Of a DNA stretch of 64,000 bases, positions 19,328 through 29,100 are shown one piece after another; position 1 is the first letter of the stretch, and every line of letters starts with the position of its first letter. The stretch comes from Protonemura montana (lineage: Eukaryota > Arthropoda > Insecta > Plecoptera > Nemouridae), in the NCBI GenBank assembly GCA_947568835.1, contig OX387602.1, forward strand, positions 16,357,021 through 16,421,020, written 5' to 3'. The position numbers and the translations under genes were made by a program. Below the pieces are notes generated by a model, which had not been told where the DNA came from, searched no databases, and saw only the letters and a list, made by a program, of their open reading frames with translations.

Positions 19328-20708
19328 ATGGCGTCGAGAAGTTTGGTGTTGTTGGGAAAACACGTACAATTTTTAAAATGTGTCCAAGATATTGCACCGA
19401 TAACTTCACGATGCATGTCAAAAGAGTCTAGCGATTCCTGGGTGCCAAAAGAAAAAGAAACTCACACTGGACAAGTAAGTAGCTTGAATAAACTTTTACC
19501 ATTTGCTTCCCTACTGCATATATATCTAAAAATATTTCCCAAATATGTTGCGGATTCCAGCCCCCCCCCCCCCCATATTAATTTTCTTTGATTTATAGAA
19601 ATGGGAGAAGGATGATTACCGCTTAGTACGCTTCATTGACAAGCCGAAGCAAGTGAATCCTCGTTTTGCTATTGACTTGATTGAGAACGCTCCACCAGAG
19701 TGCACCGAAAGTCGTGTGGTCTCTTGTGATGGTGGTGGCGGTCCATTAGGCCATCCGAAAGTGTACATTAATTTGGTAAGCACGGCATTTTTGTAGCTAT
19801 TAGAAAGATGCAAATTTTGCTGTAAGTTCACTAATAGTTCAAAAATACCAAAACCTTTATTCAGAAAGAGTTACTAACTTGTGCCAACAATATCATACAG
19901 AACCAATTTGGATTTCAAGAACCAGATAAATTCCTCCAAACACAGGCTTGATTTTGGAGTTTTAAATAAGACTGATGATATTGCCAACAATAAACTAACA
20001 GACCAGTGTAGGCAATTTGGTACTTCAGTGATCAAGGAAAACATCCAGGAAAGAAAACTAACATTCTAATATCTCTGATTCTAACCTACGCTGTCAAGTT
20101 CGAAAATTATCTTTTTGTAACTTTCCACTCAATTAAGCTTGAATCAATGAGTAACACTTGAATGGAATTTGTTACCTTCTTCAATTACATGGCTGCACTA
20201 AGTACTCTTTGCAAGAGATACAGCAATAGTTCTGTAATGGTATAAAAGAAATTAACCCATTTTGAGGAAGTTAACTCTGCCATTCAAAAATAGATGAAAA
20301 CAATGGTTTTGGCTTCTTCAGAAACACTCTGCATTAAGCAAATTTAACTAAATCGATTCTGTTACTTTAATTGTGTACTGTGTAAGCATTCTGCAGCCTA
20401 GATGTGTGTGATGTTTTTGTGATAGTAGAAAAGGTTACTGGACCTAATTTGTTCCATACATTTTATTGGAAGCCTCCCATACCAGCAAATCCAATTAGTT
20501 TTGAAATGCTATCCTTTCACTATGCAACCAGCACTCATTTATTGAATTTGAACTGAAATTATATTCTAGTATCTCATCAGGACTGCTCCTGCAAAGAAAT
20601 TGGTTTTGGATCCTATTCTCATTGTAATTCTGTTGTTTTTAGGACAAGCCAGGAAACCATTCTTGTGGCTACTGCGGTCTTCGCTTCTTTAAAGATGACC
20701 ACCATTAA
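19328..20708 (+). CDS. NDUFS6: NDUFS6, mitochondrial complex I 13 kDa zinc-binding subunit, three exons, 129 aa
   Basis: An accessory subunit of NADH:ubiquinone oxidoreductase in the peripheral arm. Exons 19328-19474, 19599-19775 and 20643-20708, all phase 0 and GT-AG, total 129 residues. Exon 1 encodes a basic, hydroxylated N-terminus suited to a mitochondrial presequence, then ETHTGQ, the conserved entry to the mature domain. Exon 2 has FAIDLIENAPP and CDGGGGPLGHPKVYINL; exon 3 has CGYCGLRFFKDDHH. The zinc ligands (Cys and His in CDGGGGPLGH plus the CGYC pair) are all present. The start ATG at 19328 is the first in frame; an upstream TTG is not used. An AATAAA follows at 20772. Confidence 0.95.
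19776..20642. other. NDUFS6 intron 2
   Basis: An 867-bp AT-rich intron. A 62-codon open frame near 19881-20069 has no recognisable features and is treated as chance. Nothing else seen. Confidence 0.5.
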
Positions 20709-21453
20709 TACAATCGTATTAACAGCTGCTGTAGAAATTCTCTTGTATGATAAAAAATCTAGATCCTAAGGAATAAAACTGAACTGCGTGTTTATCTGTG
20801 ACTTGTCCTATTTTCGTTATTGTTATTTAGGTAATATAGGTGAGGTTTAGCAATAGGCTGGTTATTCTAATGTCTGGGAGAGGAAATAATGCATCTTACC
20901 TAAGGTGAATGACTGGCTGAAGTCTGATTGGCAATCTGATAAGACTGCTAGGTAATTCATTAGAAAGAATGAAACAGATTTTATAAATGGTCAAATGCTG
21001 ATGATGAGTAATACTACAGTGGTTGCACTGGGCTGCAATGGATGAAAACTATAAATACCCTTGGGATTTACTTGGGAATTTTAAATAACTCTGCACCAAT
21101 GGCAGTTTTTTAGTCATTCACTGTGCCTGAGCTGATTTCTATCTTATCTTAGAATTTGTTTGCAAGTTTCTGCTACCAAGCTGGTCCATCTATAAGCTCT
21201 TTGCTACAAGGCACCTACAGATATACTTATCATCCACAGCTGAGGCAAGAATAGTTAGAAATGAGAGCAATATTATATTTGAAAAATCAATAGATACACT
21301 GAGACATGTCTTGATGTGGTTTCTTACAAGAGTGAAATTAAACAAAAATGTTAATCTTACTTCTTCAATGGGAGTTGTTTTGTGAGTTAGAAAACCCATT
21401 TAACTTAAAATAATACACTTTACTTTGTATAAATGAATGTCCATCTATATGCA
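20709..21453. other. Convergent 3' region of NDUFS6 and LSM4 with poly(A) signal
   Basis: The AATAAA at 20772-20777 lies 64 bp after the NDUFS6 stop and is a good polyadenylation signal. The rest is the facing 3' UTR of LSM4 and spacer; no further feature seen. Confidence 0.55.
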
Positions 21454-22234
21454 CTATTTGTTCTTCGGCTTGTTCATCATGGGATTCCTTCCGCCGCCGC
21501 CGCCACCACCCATTCCACCGCGACCCAGAGGAGCAGGTCTTCCACCCCTTCCACCTCCAAAGGTTCCTTAAAAAAGGCAATAACTGTTGTTTCTCTGATG
21601 CAGGATTAATTCTTTACATACCATTAATGAGCAAACTCTTACCCCGGCCACCACCGCGTCCTCTTTGGTTCTGTCCTCCCCGGCCTTTCATCTCTCCACG
21701 TCCTCTACCTTTCACAATAGCATCTTCTTTGACCATGTCAATAACTTCATCTGGTATTCGAAGATATTTGATTGTGCTCCCTCGAATGTAACATTCTGGC
21801 ATTCTCCAGAATTTATCACCATCCTGGAAAAATTACTCTTATAGAAAGTTTCTTCTGAATACACACTATAAATTATTTGTTTTGCAAACCTACTCGTGAT
21901 GTGCAGATCACTTCTCGTAGATTGATGTTCATCCAGTTGTCGCAGCTGACCAAATGTCCGTTATAGGTTTCGCCATTTTTTAGTTCAACCAGCTAACAAA
22001 AAGAACACAAGTATGTTTATTGGTTCCCTCTGGATAAGTATTTCTGTTGTAGTGATATTTTAATGGAAAATTCTCCATTGAAGAGAAATATTTTAGGTTA
22101 TGATAGCTTACCATCGGATGGTTCTGGGCAGTCCTTAGAAGCGATAATGGCAACTGAAAATGGATACAACACTTTAGAGCGCAAAGTACCTAGATACAAA
22201 AATGAAACATTCAAAACGTAATTGTACTAACCAT
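21454..22234 (-). CDS. LSM4: LSM4, U6 snRNA-associated Sm-like protein, five exons, 145 aa
   Basis: A subunit of the LSm2-8 ring that binds the U6 snRNA 3' end and of the cytoplasmic LSm1-7 decay ring. Exons on the minus strand: 22232-22234 (the ATG alone), 22112-22153, 21894-21992, 21643-21823, 21454-21566. The reading starts [15 protein letters not shown], then [20 protein letters not shown] (Sm1) and [20 protein letters not shown] (Sm2), nearly identical to human. The C-terminal tail is a Gly/Arg-rich RGG region ([20 protein letters not shown]), a usual arginine methylation target, ending [11 protein letters not shown]. An intron directly after the start codon is unusual but the phase fits. 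Head-to-head with the zinc-finger gene. Confidence 0.95.
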
Positions 22235-23102
22235 ATTTTCTGTGTAATCGAAAAGTTTACGGTTCTTGACAGGTTATGATGACCAATTGAATTCGGCGTC
22301 TGTGATTGGTCGGATCATGACGTCACTGTATCGTTAACCAATCGCTAACTCGCCGGAAAGGGAATGCAGCGTCGTCTGTGAAAAAGCGTTAACCGTAGTT
22401 GGGTTGAATAACGACTGCAAATACTTTATTGACTGCACAGCCGTATCCCAGCCGATTGCATAAAACATATCAATTTAGAAAAGTGGTACATTTTATCCAT
22501 TGGTCTTCGAGCTTGCGTTCCCACATCGCAACAACTGGCATTTTTTCCATCAGGGACCGATGCGCGTCGCCATTTTCTTCGGGCAGGGCTGACAACATCA
22601 AACCACAGGTTTTTGAGATTGGTATTTTAATAAACCTAGATTTACGAAACAACAAATTTTTTTCAAATCATGTAGTGTATGTTACTATCATATCCCGCTA
22701 AGTTCTTATAGGATTATCCTGAGCATTCTTAGATCGTGCAAGATGTATATTAAGTATATGACAGGTTTTATTAGGCTTCAGAAAAGATATTTTATTTTGT
22801 CACGGGGTGAGTTGATCTAACCTCTGCACGAAATAAGTTCCCAACAATTGCATGTACAAGGACAGCGTTTAGGTTTGAAAAATAATCTGCAGATTTGGTA
22901 GCACTACTATTATCGTCACTGCCCCCATAACACACACGTTCCCCTTCAATATAGAGCAATGTTCATAGGACAGCCTTTTGTCCTTTATTATTTATTCCTC
23001 GATATTAGCTGCAAGATGAGCATGTACATTTTTAACAGATTAATGTAAGATAATTTACAAATATTACGTATGTTCCAGGTCGAGTCGGGGAATAACACCA
23101 TT
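22235..23102. promoter_or_regulatory. Divergent promoter region of LSM4 and the zinc-finger gene
   Basis: Near the LSM4 start there is a consensus CRE, TGACGTCA at 22318-22325, with CCAAT-type sites around 22282 (ccaat), 22304 (attgg) and 22338 (ccaat), a classic NF-Y/CREB housekeeping arrangement. The zinc-finger gene probably has a non-coding first exon here; its first coding exon has a splice acceptor before 23079, and the ATG used is at 23103. Site function is inferred. Confidence 0.55.
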
Positions 23103-26100
23103 ATGACATCCCCGCCCAAAGTAATGGAGAAAACCGAGGACCCAGAAAATCCCGTTTACATGGCAGCAGTTGGTCCGGATAACTCGCACTGCCTACTATG
23201 TCACAGTCGGGTTGGGGTGTCATCGCGAACGTGTGTGGAAATCTTCACCAAAAATCTAGTGTCAGAGGATCGACCTGTAGCATACACCATTGGTAGTGTA
23301 CTTGGTGATGAAATTGGCCAACAGTCGTTTCACAGTCATGTCATCTGCAAAAAGTGCTACAAACTTTTGTACGAACTTGATGAGATCGAGTCTAGAGCAG
23401 GTGAAATTAAGGGAGAGATCTTGGCAAGCTACAAGCATACTCTTCAGGTGAGAATTGAGGAGAAAAATTTGCCATTGGAAGGTGAAAACGCTGGTGGTGA
23501 TAAGTTGACTGTGATCACAGAAGAAAACAGTATAAAATATAAAATAGTGACAACAAAAGGACGAAAAAAAGCACTACCCAAGAAATCTTTACCGATTAAA
23601 GATCATTTAGATGAGTCGGAGCAACCAAAGGTAGAATCGAAATATTTATGTAAACGTAGTTTCTTTTAGCTGAACTTCATGCTTATCCTGCAGGTGTTGT
23701 TACAGGAAATTGTGGTGTGTGAGCCTGATGAAGACGTCGCAGAGAACCCTGACAGTGACAGCGACTTTGTTCTTGAACTCCCCGAAGTAGAAGAGGGCCA
23801 TGAACTGACTGTTGAACAGGATGGAGATCAGATCGTACTCAAAATCAAAATGGAACCGGACGACAATGATGATGACAGCATCATTATCAAGAAAAAGCGG
23901 AAAATTGTGGCGAAAGAGGAAGAAGTCGAACTACCTGAAAAGCTTATATCGAAAGACGATGCAGACTTTGCTTGCTGTATGTGTCCAGAGGAAAACAGAG
24001 TCAACATGGACATGAAGGGAGTCATCGCGCATTTGAAGGCTGATCATCAAGTTCGGGTTTACATCTGTGACATATGTTGCCAGGTAAATTCCTTAAACAA
24101 CAGTTTTGCGCATTAGTTATGTAGAAGCCGATTGCTAACAGGACAGAGTGCTTACTACCGCTTGTAGTCGAGACAAAATCGTAGGGTGAACGGGTAGCGC
24201 CAGTGCTTGCTAGATGCCGGGCTGAGGTTTAATAGTTTAATACCTGCGTCCAGCAGGAAATTCAAGCCACTTAAATTTGGCAACAGATCTTTGCCATAAG
24301 CTACTGCTATTTACCCAAGCGACATCGGCCTCTACGTTTTTAATATTCCAAATTCTATGCTTTTAACTATTCTTTGCAAGACTCACCCATTGCATGACAA
24401 TATTTTCACAGGCTTTTTCCTGCATTGAATGATTAAAATGTAGCTCCTCTTTTCCTTCTTTTTCATACCATTTTTTTCTATCTTGAAATGTAATTAATTT
24501 CAAAATATTACCATCTTGTGCATTTTCTTTTGACTTCACAAACTAATAAAAAACAATCTAGTAAAAAGCCAAATGAAAAATTAAAAAGTTTTGATTAATC
24601 ACAGCCTCTTGGTTACCACTTTGTAAACTGATCCAAAAAAAAACAAAGTCAACTAAAGTAGCCTTGAACATTTGATGAAAGTAAATAGATTTAAAGAAAC
24701 CCTTGAAATTGTTACGATTTTGTAGAGCATTATTCTACTATTGTGTGTTTTCTTCAGGTATTCAAGAAGCGTACTGATCTTTCGGAGCATTTGGATGATC
24801 ACGTCGCTACAGAAGAGGGAGATTTCCAGTGTGAGACTTGCAACCGTATCTTCACTAACCTTCGCTTGTTCCGTGTGCACAAGCGCATGCACTATCCACA
24901 GAACAAGATGTGGACGTGCGAAGCTTGCGGCAAGCGATACAGCTCTAGGAACCTGCTCGAAGAGCACATGAACACTCATACTGGCACTCGACCGTACATG
25001 TGCACGGTAGGCAACACATTTTGATAGTTATTATGCTGATCGTAAATGCTTCATTGCTGCAATCTTTGTCCAGGGTATATGGAATATAATTTTAGTTGTG
25101 TTCTGGATGAGTATTGCTGATTGTGGTAGGTGAAAATGTAAATTCTAAGAAAGGATGGAAAATATGTGATCATTTTTGTAAATGTTGTTTGCTTGAAAGT
25201 TAGAATACCACAAACCCCTTTTTGCTGGCAAAAATTGAAGGTTTCAGCTTAAAAAACTTAAAATTATATTGAAAATTACGCCACAATGGGACAACCTGGA
25301 TTTCTGGGAAAGCTATAGCAAACGAAGAAAAAAAATATAAATTGTTTTTGGGGTCTAGTGAAATTGAATATTTTAATTTTGTGCCATCTATGCTCATCAT
25401 CAGTATTTCCATAACAGTTTGTTGTTTTTTATCGTTTAAACTGGTAACGGGTAACACTTTGCAAGGTGTTGAAGAGCCTGTTTTATTTTTTCCCAATCGA
25501 TCCTTAGGGAGTCTTATAGAAGCTATGATTCTTATTTGTTTCCTTTGTCCCTGTAGGTGTGCGGCAAGGACTTTGCGTCCAAGTACACGTTCAAGGCGCA
25601 CAGCAAGACCCACGAAGTGCGCCCGCGACCGTTTGCATGTGACGAGTGCAGCAAGTCGTTTCTGAGCATACAGAACCTACAGCAGCACCAGCGCACGCAC
25701 AACGGCATGCGCAACTTTGTCTGCGAGCAGTGCGGCAAAGCGTTCGGCACTGCTCGTAATCTGGAGGTGCACACAGTCGTGCATTCCGGCTACAAGGTAC
25801 GGCTGGTTTCATTATAAGCTTAGTCAGTTTTTTGAGCCGAAAAGAGTTTTTTGCGCGTGTTGAGCTTTCTGCACCTTCCACCTTGCCTCACCTTTTGCAA
25901 TCGATACACAAGCACTTACTTGGCTATAAATTTGTCGTAATGTCGTAATACACATCAGTCACTCTCAACGCTGGGTGGGGCGGAGCGAGTGCTTGAAGCT
26001 ACCATTCAATTTTATTATTAGAAGCAAGTGGCACAATTTTCTTATTAACAACACTATAACCGTCTCAAAAATTGATGCCCAAACGCAGACTCGAACCCCG

Positions 26101-29100
26101 ATCTCCACCTTTCGCGGGTGTTGCTCTGAACTATTGAGCTATCTGGACACGTCCACGTTTGGGCATCAATTTTTGAGACGGTTATAGTGTTGTTAATAAT
26201 AAAATACCCCGCGCATTGCAAGCGTTTGCAATTTAAATCAGATTTCATCCTAATACAGCAACGAATCCAACGTCAAATTGGAGTTATTCGAGTTTGACAG
26301 GTTGTGACGTGATATAGTGTCACTAGAATCAGAGTGACTATGAGTATTCACAGCCTCATGGTTCTACTCCTTGGAGCACTGTCATTCTCATCAAATACAC
26401 TAAAATCGTCTCGGAAAGCCAGTGTCCAGATAGCTCAATGGTTCAGAGCAACACCCGCGAAAGGTGGAGATCGGGGTTCGAGTCCACGTTTGGGCATCAA
26501 TTTTTGAGACGGTTATAGTGTTGTTAATAATAAAATACCCCACGCATTGCAAGCGTTTGCAATTTAAATCAGATTTCATCCTAATAAGTGGCACAATTGG
26601 TTAGAGCAACACCTGCGATAGGTTGAGATCAGGTATCGTGTCCCTGTTTGGGCGTCAATTTTTTAGAGGTGTTCCTCATAATAAAATACTTTGTGGACTG
26701 CAAGCATTTGCGATTTAAATCAGATTTCAAATAACGCAATTATTTTTGGCTCAAATCTATCTTTCCAAAGCCAAAAGGTAAAACACTTTTTGCGTACCCC
26801 TTTGGGCACTTTGCTGCCGATCAGCTACAGCTGTTTAGGGCTTAGGTTTTGGGTTTGCTTTTACCCTTGATAAAGTATCAAGTACATGTTACGAAACATT
26901 GGGAAATTTAGTTGTTCTTTATTTAGCATTCAAAACCCAGTTTAAATAGTTTTTGTCAATGAAAGAAGCTAATTCACCGAGGAAATTATTACCAATTGAG
27001 CACATTTCATTTCATGCATTTACACACTTTCTTACTTATTCATGTTAATTATTTGGTATCCAGCCAGGAGTTGCTTCTACCAAATGGCCTATATTTGTTT
27101 GGGAAAGAGGAAAAGTTGCTTCAAGCTAGAAATGGCAAGCAGTAGTAATTTTTTTCTGTTTCTGTTTGACCTGATTGTCCAGTAACTCTATTGATAGGCA
27201 AAGAGCAAAGCAATACTGGTTGTTGGGTAACTTCTCCTATGCCTCAATTCCTTTGAGAAAGGCGGTTGGAATATTTCTCAACAATTGTCAGAAACCTGTG
27301 AAAAGCCTGTGAAAACTGTTGCAAACCTATAGTATTTTCAAGACTTCTTCATCAATATCTTCTGCAATATTCCAATCTCTTCTTAACAGAGAATAGACCT
27401 GATGCTGTCAATTCATCAGGTAGTCACCTCAATACAAAAAATCAATAGAAAATAACAGATATGTGATTTTGCTGTGCTTTCCTAATCAATCAGCTTGGCT
27501 TTGCCTACCCATCCACCCAAGCAATTCTCCCATTGGCTGACTGCTTTGTGTTTCTGATGTTTCAGCCATACATCTGCCGTGTGTGTGGTAAGGCGTTTGC
27601 GCGCAAGGCAGAGATCCGCGACCATGAGCGCACGCACACAGGCGAGAAGCCATACCAATGCGAGTTCTGCGGGGCGACGTTCAGCCAGCGCAGCAACCTG
27701 CAGTCTCACAAGCGCGCCACTCATTACCAAGACAAACGGTACGGCTCACTGAGATTTGCTTATTCAGTTATTGAGTGATAGATTGGCTTGCAATCTTAAA
27801 AAAATACTTAAAAAATTACTATTGCATTTTGTAAAAGCGTTAGTAGGATTCTCGTAGAGGAGGATACTCCTCATTCTCGTAGTAATTCTAGAATTTTGCA
27901 TAAAACGGTGAGAAAAACATGCTTTCAATGTTATATGTTTTATCTGGTGTCTTTTCACGTAATCAACCGGTGTAGAAGCAAAAATTGCCCAATTACACCT
28001 AATTGTAAGGGTAATAAAAATATGTAAATATGTCAATATGTATGTAGTATGTCATTATGCCACTAGCTTATTGCTCCTTATTCCCTACTTGCTGCTATCA
28101 GATTCCAAAATGTAATCTCAGTATTCTTTGATCAACTGATTCACACTAGAGAAACTCCGAGCATCGTACCCAAAAAAGAGCGCGGACATTCCCACATCAT
28201 GATTGTGCTGACCCTCGTGTCCATGTCTCAGGTACAAGTGCGGCGTGTGTAGCAAGGGCTTCAAACGACGCCGCCTGCTCGACTACCACATGAAGGCTGT
28301 ACACACGGGCGAGCGACCCTTCAAATGCAACGTCTGTGAAGCCACCTTTGTCTACCCCGAGCACTTCAAGAAGCATCGGCGGATTCATACCGGCGAGAAG
28401 CCGTTCCATTGCGAGGTCTGCGGCAAGGCGTTCAACAGTCGGGACAACCGCAACGCTCATCGCTTTGTGCATAGCGACAAGAAGCCATACGAGTGTTTGG
28501 TGAGATATTGAGTAGAGTGGCATCTGCTTGCTCATTGCTCATTGTGCGCATTGCAAGCGTTTTCAATTTAAATATGATTTCAAATAGCTACTGCAGTGTT
28601 TTGGCTGTCACATTGTTCTTGTGAATTTTATGTGAGTAGCATAGAATACTGCTGCAGAGAGTTTTGCCATCACAAGAGTGAATGACAGCGAGAGTAGTGC
28701 AAGTGGGATAGCTAAATTACAAATTATGCCATTCTTTAATAGATGTTCAAAGTTCAAACTATGGTCATTCTTATTCAAATTACATTAGCTTGCAATTGGC
28801 TGGATGTTTTATTTTTATGAACGCTTCTACCCAAAATTCTTCTATGGGTATCCATTTTTGAGAAGTGATTAGTGTACAAAATAATAATTATAGTACATCC
28901 CCACTGCAAGCTTTCACGATTTAAATAAAAATTAAAACACGGTGGTCTCTCGACAGGTCTGTGGCGCTGGCTTCATGCGAAAGCCGCTGCTCTACAATCA
29001 TATGCAGTCGCAAGGCCACTTGAACGACACAATTGTGGTGAACCAGCCGCGACTGACCACTGACGACGATCTCATGATGGAGGCGTCGGTGGCCGATCTC

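Noticed and set aside
26424-26496. Functional tRNA gene
   Set aside because: The 73-nt core folds as a tRNA, but position 33 is not U, the same core recurs as a repeat with shared arms and tail, and copies are decayed. It is a SINE head.
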